A stretch of 64,000 nucleotides of DNA, from positions 1,442,963-1,506,962 of the forward strand of contig NZ_KN050846.1 of the NCBI RefSeq assembly GCF_000746845.1, in the 5' to 3' direction. Source of the DNA: Altibacter lentus (lineage in GTDB: Bacteria; Bacteroidota; Bacteroidia; Flavobacteriales; Flavobacteriaceae). Of this stretch, positions 26,936-36,285 are shown piece by piece; position 1 is the first letter of the stretch; each line of letters starts with the position of its first letter. A program made the translations under genes and the position numbers. The notes under the pieces are model-generated. The model had not been told where the DNA came from and made no database searches. It saw only the letters and a program-made list of their open reading frames with translations.

Positions 26936-27619
26936 TTAAGGGGTTGAACTAGACACTTGAAGGATTTTTCCGTTGTAGAACGTATGACCATTCTTGGCAA
27001 ACTCTGTAATATACTGTGCCATTTCCAATGCTGAGACTGGCGGCTCGTATCCCGGGAAAGCTTCTTCCAGCATTTCGGTCTTTACGGCACCAAGTGCAAG
27101 CACATTAAAGGAAGGACCCTTCTCTTTATATTCCTCTGCTAAAAGCTCAGTAAGTGTACAAAGGGCTCCTTTGCTGCTGCTATACGCACTAAGTCCCGAG
27201 AATTTCACACTTCCTTGCACCCCTCCCATACTACTAATGTTCACGACATGACCGTCATGTTTCATAAAGGGCAACATTTTTTGGATCAACGCAGCAACAC
27301 CAAATACGTTCACTTCGTAAGATCTTTGAAACGCTTCCATGCTTATTTCAGCAAAAGGAGCATTTACCAAATAACCGGCATTATTGATAAGCAAATCGAC
27401 ATGACCCCAGTTTTCTTTTACGTAAGTTGTCACCTTTTCTAGATCGTTGACATTTGTAATATCAAATGAAATTGCTTTACAGGATTTCAAATTCAAACCG
27501 GAGACCGGCGTTTCATTTCGAGAAAGTGCCAATACATTGTGCCCCTCTTTCGCAAACAATTGAACCATTTCAAAACCAATACCTCGGCTCGTTCCTGTAA
27601 TAATGATGTTCTTCTTCAT
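26936..27619 (-). CDS. short-chain dehydrogenase/reductase
   Basis: A 227-residue classical SDR oxidoreductase. The cofactor site is TGTSRGIGFEM (residues 8-18), the structural NNAG is in LLINNAGYLV, and the catalytic Ser-Tyr-Lys are in NISSMGGV and YSSSKGAL. It is at the short end of the family length. The first gene of a tight operon with a SprT-like peptidase, manC and a DUF389 protein; that context does not reveal a substrate. Confidence 0.92.
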   Translation of the reverse strand: MKKNIIITGTSRGIGFEMVQLFAKEGHNVLALSRNETPVSGLNLKSCKAISFDITNVNDLEKVTTYVKENWGHVDLLINNAGYLVNAPFAEISMEAFQRSYEVNVFGVAALIQKMLPFMKHDGHVVNISSMGGVQGSVKFSGLSAYSSSKGALCTLTELLAEEYKEKGPSFNVLALGAVKTEMLEEAFPGYEPPVSALEMAQYITEFAKNGHTFYNGKILQVSSSTP

Positions 27620-27636
27620 ATTCTAAATATACACAA

Positions 27637-27671
27637 ATCCCGCTATTTTCATGACACTAGAAAATAGCGGG
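27637..27671 (-). terminator. terminator of the porU-pdhC transcription unit
   Basis: A 13-bp perfect stem (TCCCGCTATTTTC and its complement) with a 9-base loop follows pdhC on the minus strand; the downstream T content is only modest (TTTGTG). Confidence 0.7.
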
Positions 27672-27694
27672 ACGGCTTTCATGGCAACATAGCT

Positions 27695-29371
27695 CTATAC
27701 AAACATGGTTACCGGATTCTCTATATATTGTCGCAGGGTTTGTAAGAATTGTGCTCCCGTAGCACCATCTACTGTACGATGGTCACAGGCCAAAGTTACG
27801 GTCATTGTATTGCCAATTGCGATGGCTCCGTTCTTTACCACAGGTTTCTCCACTATAGCCCCGACCGATAAGATTGCGGAATTGGGTGCGTTGATAATAG
27901 ATGTAAATTCTTTAATACCGAACATCCCCAGATTGGATACGGTAAAGGTACTTCCTTCCATCTCCTGCGGAGTGATTTTCTTGTTTCTTGCTTTACCGGC
28001 CAGTTCTTTTACGTTAGCACCTATTTGCGAAAAGGTCATCTGGTCTGCAAACTTTAATACAGGCACCAATAAGCCTTCGTCCACAGCTACGGCTACCCCA
28101 ATATGAATATGCTTTGCTATTCGGGTGGCTTCTCCTGTCCATTGACTGTTGACTTGAGGATGTTTACGAAGCGCCATAGCACATGCCTTAACCACCATGT
28201 CGTTAAAAGATATCTTGACCTCCGGATTTGAATTGATCGCCGTACGTGCCGCAATAGCATGATCCATATCCAGTTCTATGGTTAAGTAGTAATGCGGTGC
28301 TGTGAATTTTGACTCTCCCAGACGTTTCGCAATGGTCTTTCGCATTTGAGAGTTCTTGATCTCCTCAAAACGTTCTTCTCCTACCGGGGTATAGGCTTCT
28401 GCGCCTCCCGTTGCGGGTTGGTAATTCTCGATATCACTCTTTATGATACGTCCGTTCTCGCCACTGCCCCGTACCCTGCTTAGATTGATCCCCTTCTCTT
28501 CTGCCATCTTTTTAGCCAAAGGAGAAGCGAAGATACGACCCCCATCTTGGCTAGTTGTCGGTTGGGTTTGTGCTGGTTTCTCGGTTTTCTTTTCGGTTGT
28601 TTCTGAAGTCTTTTTTGCTTCGGAAGAAGGTTGTGATGCTTCTTCTTTTTCTGAAGGTTTTGAAGCGGATTTCTTAGAAGGTCCCTTTTTGTAATTCTCT
28701 AAAATACCTGAAACATCGGTCCCTTTAGGTCCGATTACAGCGAGCAAGGCATCTACCTTCGCTGTTTCTCCTTCAGCAATACCAATTTTTAAAAGGGTTC
28801 CGGCATAGAAGGATTCAAACTCCATAGTGGCCTTATCGGTTTCTATTTCGGCAAGAATATCACCTTCTTCTACGGTGTCGCCTTCTTTCTTTAACCAACT
28901 CGCCACCGTTCCCTCTTCCATGGTATCGCTTAAGCGTGGCATGGTAATGATCTCCACACCCTCGGGCAGCTCGGATTTTCCGTCGTCTGAACTTTCAGAA
29001 TCCTCGGTATTGTTTTCTTCGGAAGCAGTTTCAGGTTTTTCTTCCTGTTTTGAAGATGCTTCAGCTTTGGAACTGTCTTCTTTCGCTTCAGAAGCCGATG
29101 AACCACCTTTTACAAGCTCGGAAATATCTTCATCCTTATCGCCAATGATCGCCAGCAAGGTATCTACTTTAGCTGTTTCCCCTTCAGCAATACCAATATG
29201 TAACAAGGTCCCTTCATAGAAGGATTCGAATTCCATGGTTGCTTTATCGGTTTCGATTTCAGCTAAAATATCCCCTTCAGCAACGGTATCGCCTACTTTT
29301 TTCAACCAGCTGGCTACGGTTCCCTCTTCCATGGTATCGCTTAATCGCGGCATGTTTATTACTTCGGCCAT
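27695..29371 (-). CDS. pdhC: pyruvate dehydrogenase E2, dihydrolipoamide acetyltransferase
   Basis: A 558-residue E2 with two lipoyl domains: residues 1-77 and about 140-216, each with the lipoylated Lys in EIETDKATMEFES. Flexible linkers rich in Ser, Glu and Lys separate them. A peripheral-subunit-binding domain (IFASPLAKKMAEEKGINLSR) follows near residue 280, then the catalytic core ending in DHRTVDGATGAQFL (His and Asp of the active site). It transfers acetyl from E1 to CoA. It starts 3 bp after pdhA. The E1 beta gene is not in this window, and lipB at 57685-58407 can supply its lipoyl groups. Confidence 0.96.
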   Translation of the reverse strand: MAEVINMPRLSDTMEEGTVASWLKKVGDTVAEGDILAEIETDKATMEFESFYEGTLLHIGIAEGETAKVDTLLAIIGDKDEDISELVKGGSSASEAKEDSSKAEASSKQEEKPETASEENNTEDSESSDDGKSELPEGVEIITMPRLSDTMEEGTVASWLKKEGDTVEEGDILAEIETDKATMEFESFYAGTLLKIGIAEGETAKVDALLAVIGPKGTDVSGILENYKKGPSKKSASKPSEKEEASQPSSEAKKTSETTEKKTEKPAQTQPTTSQDGGRIFASPLAKKMAEEKGINLSRVRGSGENGRIIKSDIENYQPATGGAEAYTPVGEERFEEIKNSQMRKTIAKRLGESKFTAPHYYLTIELDMDHAIAARTAINSNPEVKISFNDMVVKACAMALRKHPQVNSQWTGEATRIAKHIHIGVAVAVDEGLLVPVLKFADQMTFSQIGANVKELAGKARNKKITPQEMEGSTFTVSNLGMFGIKEFTSIINAPNSAILSVGAIVEKPVVKNGAIAIGNTMTVTLACDHRTVDGATGAQFLQTLRQYIENPVTMFV

Positions 29372-29374
29372 AGC

Positions 29375-30373
29375 TTATAGTTTGTGAGGTAAAAATGGAT
29401 AATCTTCCTGTTCGTATACGGTATCGTACATCACATTCTTTTCGGGATATGGTGAATTCTCGGCAAATTCTTCACACTCGGTCACCAAGTCCTTAACGCG
29501 TTTGTCTATTTTTTTGATATCGGCTTCCGTGGCCCATTTCTTTTCGTAGATCTTGTTGAGCACATACGAGATAGGATCTTCTTCCTGCTTTTTTGCGACT
29601 TCTTCCTTGGTGCGGTAATGCTGTGCATCACTCATGGAATGACCGCGATATCTGTAGGTACGTATCTCCAAGAAGGTAGGTCCGTCACCGCGTCGTGCTC
29701 GTTCAATAGCTTCGTCCATTTCTTTGGCAACTACTTCGGGCTTCATTCCATCTACGGGCTTACAGGGCATTTCGTATCCAAGACCCAATTTCCAGATATC
29801 GGTGTGATTTGCCGTACGGGCCACAGATGTTCCCATGGCATAACCGTTATTCTCCACACAGAAGACTACCGGCAATTTCCACAACATGGCTAAATTGAAG
29901 GTTTCATGCAGTGCTCCTTGTCTTGTTGCTCCATCTCCCATAAAGGTAAGCGTCACAGCGTCACGCTCGAAATACTTGTCGGCAAAAGCGATTCCTGCCC
30001 CCAATGGAATTTGACCGCCTACGATGCCGTGGCCGCCGTAAAAACGGTGTTCTTTTGAGAATATGTGCATAGAACCTCCCAATCCTTGCGAGGTGCCGGT
30101 GGCTTTCCCGTAAAGCTCTGCCATGACACGCTTAGGATCCACGCCCATGCCAATAGGCTGTACGTGATTTCTATAAGCGGTGATCATTTTATCCTTGGTT
30201 AGATCCATGGCGTGTAAGGATCCGGCCAGAACAGCCTCCTGACCGTTATAAAGGTGCAAAAAGCCTCTTACTTTTTGATTGATATAGACTTGCGCCAGTT
30301 TGTCTTCGAACTTTCGCCAAAAGAGCATGTGTTCGTACCAGTCAAGATACGTTTGCTTTGTGATTTTTTTCAT
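29375..30373 (-). CDS. pdhA: pyruvate dehydrogenase E1 subunit alpha
   Basis: A 332-residue TPP-dependent E1 alpha. Motifs are QEAVLAGSLHAM, GGSMHIFSKEHRFYGGHGIV and the TPP/Mg site FMGDGATRQGALHETFNLAM. The phosphorylation-loop region RYRGHSMSDAQHYRTKEE is that of the family. It pairs with E1 beta, encoded elsewhere. An excellent promoter (30419-30448) lies just upstream, so pdhA-pdhC can be expressed apart from porU-porV-cdd. Confidence 0.97.
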   Translation of the reverse strand: MKKITKQTYLDWYEHMLFWRKFEDKLAQVYINQKVRGFLHLYNGQEAVLAGSLHAMDLTKDKMITAYRNHVQPIGMGVDPKRVMAELYGKATGTSQGLGGSMHIFSKEHRFYGGHGIVGGQIPLGAGIAFADKYFERDAVTLTFMGDGATRQGALHETFNLAMLWKLPVVFCVENNGYAMGTSVARTANHTDIWKLGLGYEMPCKPVDGMKPEVVAKEMDEAIERARRGDGPTFLEIRTYRYRGHSMSDAQHYRTKEEVAKKQEEDPISYVLNKIYEKKWATEADIKKIDKRVKDLVTECEEFAENSPYPEKNVMYDTVYEQEDYPFLPHKL

Positions 30374-30418
30374 GTACCAGTTGTCATCGTTCCATTACGG
30401 AATCTATTGCACGAATAA

Positions 30419-30448
30419 CAAAAATACTATATTCTGAAGGACTACAAA
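30419..30448 (-). promoter_or_regulatory. promoter of pdhA-pdhC
   Basis: On the minus strand TTTG (30445-30448) is followed after 18 bp by TATTTTTG (30419-30426), the full Bacteroidota -33/-7 pair, 45 bp ahead of the pdhA ATG. Confidence 0.8.
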
Positions 30449-30477
30449 ACAGCTATCTCTTAATTTTAGTCGAATAA

Positions 30478-30960
30478 TTAAAGATAAGAGCTGTCGAATA
30501 TAAGCGGCAGTAGTTCTTTGACCGAAGTAGCCTTTACCACAGGTCCTGTTTCTCCCATAAAATAGATAGCGAGGGGATTTTTCTGGTTTACTTCATATTC
30601 GGCCAAGGCTTGCCTGCATGCACCACAGGGAGGTGTAGGGGTATTCACCGTATGCGTTAGGGACCGCACTGTAAGTGCTATATGTTTGATGGTTTGCCTT
30701 GGATAATTAGCCCCTGCATGAAATACGGCCACGCGCTCTGCACAAAGACCTGAAGGAAAGGCTGCATTCTCCTGGTTGTTTCCTGTGACTGTTTCACCGG
30801 ATTCCAGTTGCAGCGCCGCACCTACCATAAAACGCGAATAAGGCGCATAAGCCTTTTCACGAGCTTGCTGCGCCTTATTCATAAGATCTTGTATGTCTTT
30901 TGGAAGTTCTAGAAGCGAATCATAGACCTCCAAATGAGTTTCAATCTTTATTTTTTTCAT
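30478..30960 (-). CDS. cdd: cytidine deaminase
   Basis: A 160-residue zinc-dependent deaminase of cytidine and deoxycytidine. Substrate and zinc motifs are AAFPSGLCAERVAVFHAGAN (Cys and catalytic Glu) and TPPCGACRQALAEY (two Cys). Length fits the homotetrameric short class with a Bacteroidota N-terminal extension. It starts 2 bp after porV, a linkage often seen in flavobacteria but with no functional link known to me. Confidence 0.95.
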   Translation of the reverse strand: MKKIKIETHLEVYDSLLELPKDIQDLMNKAQQAREKAYAPYSRFMVGAALQLESGETVTGNNQENAAFPSGLCAERVAVFHAGANYPRQTIKHIALTVRSLTHTVNTPTPPCGACRQALAEYEVNQKNPLAIYFMGETGPVVKATSVKELLPLIFDSSYL

Positions 30961-30962
30961 TT

Positions 30963-32126
30963 CTAATATTCGTCATACTCATCCCCAAAATTGAAGGTAA
31001 GTCCGAAACGGAGTGTCCCTTCTAAAGGGCTTACTACATTTGAAGTAGAGAAAAGGTACGACAGATCGATGTTAATTGCAGTATACTTAAAGCCGGCACC
31101 TAAAGAAAGGAACTTTCTAGATCCTTTTACGTCACTTTCGTTGAAATATCCTGTTCGGAAAGCAAACACATCGTTGTACCAATACTCGGCACCTAAAGCC
31201 CAGGTGAATTCTTTCAGTTCTTCGCTAAAGCCGTCGGGAGCATCGTTAAAGGATTTAAAAACTCCTTCAAAGAAACCAATTTGCTCGTACTCTTGGTCAT
31301 CTTCAGCATCAATATCACCATCACCGTCAAAATCTTGCGGTGTAGGAACAAGTAGTTTATTCAATTCAAGAGACACACCTACCTTATTGTATTCGTCTAA
31401 GATAAAGTCGAAACCACCTCCTAATGCAAGATTGGTTGGAAGGTTGTTCTCTTGTCCTGTTTCGTCGTACTTAAGTTTTGGTCCTAAGTTAGAAATATTA
31501 AATCCGGCTCTCCATCTTCCGTCAAAATCGTTATAAGCAATTTCCTCACTCTGGTAATATCCTGCAACATCCACAGCAAAGGTGCTTGCCGCACTGGCGT
31601 CACCTGAAGTTTGTGAAGGGAATCTCAAATTAGAGTTAATGTAACGTCCTGCAACAGCCATTGAGAAACGCTCACTTAAGCGTAGCGAATAGGATACATC
31701 AAACAAGAATTCGTTAGGATTTACGATCAATGGCTCCTGATCTGCCGTTTCACGTAACTCGATTTCTCCGGTACTGAAATATCTCAAGCTTGCCGCTACC
31801 GCACTACGCTCGTTGATCCTGTTATAATAGGTAAGATTTCCTAAAAATATGTCATTTACCAATTTGCTAAGGTAGGGTGTATAAGTAACCCCAACCCCTT
31901 GCTTTGAAATGGCAAAGGCATATTTTGCCGGGTTCCACTGTTGTGAGAATGCGTCTGCTGACGTTGTTACCCCAATATCTCCTAAACCTGCTGCACGTGC
32001 ATCGGCTGCTATTAGTATAAAAGGCACCGCTGTGGTGATAACTCGTTGTTCTTCTGTGGAATTGTCTTGTGCTGAAAGGTTACATACTACTAAACCAACC
32101 AATATTGGTATCAGAAATTTCTTCAT
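30963..32126 (-). CDS. porV: type IX secretion system outer membrane protein PorV (LptO)
   Basis: A 387-residue FadL-like beta-barrel protein. After a signal peptide (MKKFLIPILVGLVVCNLSAQ) the conserved PorV N-terminus VITTAVPFILIAADARAAGL appears, and the strand pattern continues to the C-terminus LRFGLTFNF. PorV carries cargo from the Sov translocon to the sortase PorU. An Asp-rich loop DFDGDGDIDAEDDQEYEQIG resembles a Ca-binding loop inserted in one surface loop. It lies 35 bp after porU, its functional partner. Confidence 0.95.
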   Translation of the reverse strand: MKKFLIPILVGLVVCNLSAQDNSTEEQRVITTAVPFILIAADARAAGLGDIGVTTSADAFSQQWNPAKYAFAISKQGVGVTYTPYLSKLVNDIFLGNLTYYNRINERSAVAASLRYFSTGEIELRETADQEPLIVNPNEFLFDVSYSLRLSERFSMAVAGRYINSNLRFPSQTSGDASAASTFAVDVAGYYQSEEIAYNDFDGRWRAGFNISNLGPKLKYDETGQENNLPTNLALGGGFDFILDEYNKVGVSLELNKLLVPTPQDFDGDGDIDAEDDQEYEQIGFFEGVFKSFNDAPDGFSEELKEFTWALGAEYWYNDVFAFRTGYFNESDVKGSRKFLSLGAGFKYTAINIDLSYLFSTSNVVSPLEGTLRFGLTFNFGDEYDEY

Positions 32127-32161
32127 GAGGTATAAATTTTGACAAATATAATTTTTAATAT

Positions 32162-35100
32162 TTAAAGGATAACCAGTTTTTCGAATTTTTCAACCCGCTG
32201 ATTGGTTAACGTAGATTTCACTGTAATCTTGTATACATAGACTCCTTTTCCAATTTTATCCCCAAAATCATCCAGTCCATTCCATACAATATCACGCGAC
32301 AGGAACCCATCGGTAGTGACCATTTGATTCTTTGTCCAGACCACTTTTCCGGTAACCGTAAAGACCTGAACCTGTACTTCAAGCGGCTCGAAAGGACGAT
32401 TGTGATTGAACCAGAATTCGGTATAATTTACAAAAGGGTTTGGATAGTTTAACACCCGAGTAATTTCCAGAGAGTCATCTCCCGCTACTATAAATTGGAT
32501 CTCGGCTGTAGAACTATTGTTATACACATCCCAAGCCTTAAAGGTTAGGGTATGTAAACCTTCTTCCAAATCCCTGAGTCTATAGGTCGCTTTTCCTTTC
32601 GTAAAATCATCGACCTCGGCTTGATAGTATTCATTGACCACAAAAGGATTCGCTTCATCACCATCTAAGATAGCGATCATGTCATGCCCGATACCACTCG
32701 CTGTATTGATCCCGTTCTCGTCCTCCAGTTTTGCGATCAATATAGGTGAATCGTTGGTAACCCCACCGGATACAAAACTCTCGTCGTTCATGAACAACCT
32801 TATAAGCGGCCCTTCATTATCTTCGGCAGCATTTTCATTTAACCCTCCCACTTGAAGGTCTAAATTATAACCCGTTTGATCGACCAATGCGTTATTTTGT
32901 TGAGAATACAAACTAAGACGACCCGTGCCTATAGGTATTTGAGTATCTCGCGGCATTACAAACTCAAATTCGAAGACTCCATTGGTAGCCGTTGCTTGAC
33001 CGTTGAAAAGGATCTCACCCAAGGTGGTGAAATTCAAAATGAGCAGAGGACCGTTTGGCGGGTTTTCACGCACACCGTCATTCCCTAAGGTCTGCCGTTG
33101 AACTTTCTTATCGAAAAGTTTTACCTCCACCACCCCATTATAGTCTGAAAGTAAGGCCCCGGATTCATCCACGACTTCACCCTTCATACGAACGCGTCCC
33201 AAGGCTTTAAGTGTATCTGTCGCCTGGCCAATGGGTACTCCGTTCAACTCGGTTAAACGTACTTCCGGAGCCGGAAAAGCCAGATGTAATGCAGGGTCTC
33301 CTATGTAAAACACCACACGTCTTAGGTTATTCGATATTCTGTTTTTGGAACGACGTAATGATTCGGCAGGGGTATTATAATCGGTAGTGCCAAATCCGAA
33401 GAGTTCGGATGCCAGTTTTTGATTGAACTCCACACCCAATGAAACAAAGATGGACCTTGTAGTTGTGATAAGGCTAATCGCTCCCCCTTCTCGATTCCAG
33501 AAGGTAAGTTCTCCCGCCGTGACACGAAATGGATTATCAAACTTTGTGAATTCACAAGTTACGGTAATGATGCAGGGATAGCGATCCTTATTTCTGAGTC
33601 CGGTGGCCACTTCCTTCGTATAAATAAATTCTTTTGCCAAGCCGTCCTCACCTCCATGTCCAAAATAATTCACTACCAGCGCTCCTACTTCAATAGCATT
33701 CTTGATGGCTTCCTTAACTTCCGGATAGCGATCGCCGCCTGCCGAGCTTTCCTGCTGATAGGCATCACTGTGAATTTTCTTCACATTAATAAATGGTTTC
33801 TCAGCGGAGATGGTGTCCCCCAATCGATCGAGGTTCACTTCTAAATCTTCGTACTCATACTCTTCATCCACATCATCTGAGATCAACACAAAGTTAGTAC
33901 GCCAATTCCCGTAAGAGCTCTTAGAGAGATAATTTTCCACCTTGTCCACCAGCTGATTTGCTACGAGGACCTCATCAGCAATCATTCTTCCCACAGCAAT
34001 ATCCAATTTGTCACGATCGATAAGTCTGTCGTTAGTAAAAGGAATAGGGACTTCTCCACCAATGGTTCCTTCGTTACTATCTAAGTTTCCGAAGTAATCA
34101 TCACTCATAAATGAATTGGATGAACTTGTGCTTAGAAGCGTATGAAATGTGGGAACAATGTTGTTATTATTAGCAAACCTATTCTTGTAATCCACCGAAG
34201 TGTCGCCAAACAGGCACAGATACTTCAACCGTTTATCGGGGGAAGACGCATTCTTGTAGACGTATCGAACAAAGTTTCGAATGGCGGCGATATCTTGTTT
34301 CCCAGAATTGAATTCTTCATAAATACGGTCGGTAGTAACCACCTTAACATTTAAGCCGTTGACTGTTTGGTGAAGGTTAGCAAGGCGCAAAGCCGGTTGA
34401 ATTAAGAAAGGTGCCGTAACGATTATGTAATCTACATCTTTAAAATTCCCGGACCCATCTGAAAAAATCGTCCCTTTTAAGTTTTGATTGGCCACACGAG
34501 TCTCACTTCCTTTGCTGGGCGAATAATAATCGTTTGGGTTGATGGCGACATAGTTTCTAAGTTCTCCCATAGCAGCTTTAAAAACGAAAGAAGAACTATT
34601 GCCCTCATTTTGTTTTGCTGAAATTGCTTCAGGATTGGTCACATCCCATACTTGTGTAAACTGTGATGCATTCCCAATTTGGTACTCACTAATGCCCGAA
34701 AGGGTTCTTACCGAATTATTTTTGAACTGCAATTGACCGTCTACACCCACCAATTGGCGTAAAGCTTCCACGCTTATATAGTCTAAGTACCCGATACTTG
34801 ATGGATTACCTCCATTATTGTACGTAAGATCAACGGTCACGGTTTCTGACGAAGCAGGAATGACCACTTGATCTGCCATGGTGTCAAAACTGGCAGTAGA
34901 CAAGTAAAGTGTAGACCCTAATGCCGAAAACATTAAAGGGTTCAGGCTGCTACCATTGATCGTTAAAGCCATTGAGGTGCTGTTTTCTCCCGCCGCGGCC
35001 GCTTTTACCTTAATATGAAGTGGCGCTCCGGATACTATATTTGGAAAGGTAAACTCAAACGATTGTTCACTCTCAATATCAAAACGATTACCAAACCAGC

Positions 35101-36070
35101 GTCGTCCAAGCTTAGAAGGGCTTTCTTCATTTTCCTCAAAAAATTTGTAATCGTGAAATGTAGTGATGGGTGGATTGTTCGCCGGTGCACTTGGCTCTAC
35201 TAGTGTTTGAACGCGTCTTCCGGGACTTCCATCGGCCGTCACGTAATAATAGGTTTCATCGGCATACGGATTCTCATTGGTATCATTTTGAAGATCATAC
35301 CCCTTTGTCCCGATTCCATAAAATAGAATATGGTCTCCGGCATCGAAAGAACCATCTTCCTCACCTATTACTTGTATAGCGGTCTCCGGCAGATCAATGG
35401 GCTCATTGTCTGCATTTAGTTGCGAAAGCGCCCTCCCACCATGACCGTATATTTTCAAATTCCTGGGATCAATCCCGTCGGTATTCATACCCAGATCGGC
35501 CAGAAAACTTTTATCTACTCTATATACGCCGGTTTCTTCGATCTTGAATTTGTACCAATTCCCGGACGCCAACACCGAATTTGTTAAGGGCATTCTATTA
35601 ACAGAACGGTTCTCACTTCTATAATTATAAGATACCGAAAAGGAGCGGACTTTCCGAAGTCCGCTGTTACCATTGACCACCGGAGAAATTGAAAGCATGG
35701 TATAGATAACATCTCCTCCTCTGGAACTTTCAATGGTGTACGTAAGTTCTTTAGGGACTTGCTGCACATCGATCATTTTCAATTCATCGGCCGACAGTGC
35801 CTCATATTGAATACCGGTGACAGAAACAGAATTTGGATCTGCAAAACCTGTATCACGCCACTGTTGTTCGTAGTTGAGCCGGGTTTTAGTGACCGTGAGA
35901 TTTATGGTAGCGATCTGCTCCCTGGCAATAACAGTACCGTTATTTCGTTTTATAGTGTTGACAAAGGAATCTTCTTTTGAAGCTTCCCAATTTATTGTGA
36001 AGTTTTTTTGCTGCGCCAGTATACTGAATGGCAGCGCCATAAAAAGCAGTAAAAATAATTTTCTTTTCAT
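32162..36070 (-). CDS. porU: type IX secretion system sortase PorU
   Basis: A 1302-residue gingipain-fold cysteine peptidase at the cell surface that cleaves T9SS sorting domains and attaches cargo to A-LPS. Signal peptide MKRKLFLLLFMALPFSILAQ. The caspase-like domain has the catalytic His in VVNYFGHGGEDG (about residue 805) and Cys in TVTCEFTKFDNP (about residue 838). A C-terminal FlgD-like/sorting-like segment (NYPNPFVNYTEFWFNHNRPF to GVYVYKITVKS) follows. The ATG at 36070 or 36073 are both possible. It is divergent from gldJ, the classic Bacteroidota arrangement. Confidence 0.95.
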   Translation of the reverse strand: MKRKLFLLLFMALPFSILAQQKNFTINWEASKEDSFVNTIKRNNGTVIAREQIATINLTVTKTRLNYEQQWRDTGFADPNSVSVTGIQYEALSADELKMIDVQQVPKELTYTIESSRGGDVIYTMLSISPVVNGNSGLRKVRSFSVSYNYRSENRSVNRMPLTNSVLASGNWYKFKIEETGVYRVDKSFLADLGMNTDGIDPRNLKIYGHGGRALSQLNADNEPIDLPETAIQVIGEEDGSFDAGDHILFYGIGTKGYDLQNDTNENPYADETYYYVTADGSPGRRVQTLVEPSAPANNPPITTFHDYKFFEENEESPSKLGRRWFGNRFDIESEQSFEFTFPNIVSGAPLHIKVKAAAAGENSTSMALTINGSSLNPLMFSALGSTLYLSTASFDTMADQVVIPASSETVTVDLTYNNGGNPSSIGYLDYISVEALRQLVGVDGQLQFKNNSVRTLSGISEYQIGNASQFTQVWDVTNPEAISAKQNEGNSSSFVFKAAMGELRNYVAINPNDYYSPSKGSETRVANQNLKGTIFSDGSGNFKDVDYIIVTAPFLIQPALRLANLHQTVNGLNVKVVTTDRIYEEFNSGKQDIAAIRNFVRYVYKNASSPDKRLKYLCLFGDTSVDYKNRFANNNNIVPTFHTLLSTSSSNSFMSDDYFGNLDSNEGTIGGEVPIPFTNDRLIDRDKLDIAVGRMIADEVLVANQLVDKVENYLSKSSYGNWRTNFVLISDDVDEEYEYEDLEVNLDRLGDTISAEKPFINVKKIHSDAYQQESSAGGDRYPEVKEAIKNAIEVGALVVNYFGHGGEDGLAKEFIYTKEVATGLRNKDRYPCIITVTCEFTKFDNPFRVTAGELTFWNREGGAISLITTTRSIFVSLGVEFNQKLASELFGFGTTDYNTPAESLRRSKNRISNNLRRVVFYIGDPALHLAFPAPEVRLTELNGVPIGQATDTLKALGRVRMKGEVVDESGALLSDYNGVVEVKLFDKKVQRQTLGNDGVRENPPNGPLLILNFTTLGEILFNGQATATNGVFEFEFVMPRDTQIPIGTGRLSLYSQQNNALVDQTGYNLDLQVGGLNENAAEDNEGPLIRLFMNDESFVSGGVTNDSPILIAKLEDENGINTASGIGHDMIAILDGDEANPFVVNEYYQAEVDDFTKGKATYRLRDLEEGLHTLTFKAWDVYNNSSTAEIQFIVAGDDSLEITRVLNYPNPFVNYTEFWFNHNRPFEPLEVQVQVFTVTGKVVWTKNQMVTTDGFLSRDIVWNGLDDFGDKIGKGVYVYKITVKSTLTNQRVEKFEKLVIL

Positions 36071-36087
36071 CATAAGCAATAACGCTT

Positions 36088-36095
36088 CAAAGATA
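36088..36095 (-). promoter_or_regulatory. promoter -7 element of porU
   Basis: TATCTTTG on the minus strand matches TANNTTTG, 14-17 bp before the porU ATG. No clear -33 TTTG was found. Confidence 0.55.
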
Positions 36096-36285
36096 CACTT
36101 AGTATTGTTTTTGTTTTAAACTTTTTTATGCTAACATTTGCACATAATAAATATTGAAGTAGTACGTTACTATCACGGTCGCTTTTAGGCGGTCGAACCT
36201 TACAGTGCATTAATGTGTAAAATATTATTGCACTTTTATCGTTAATTGTTATATTGCGAACCCAATTTTTTCATATTTTGAAACT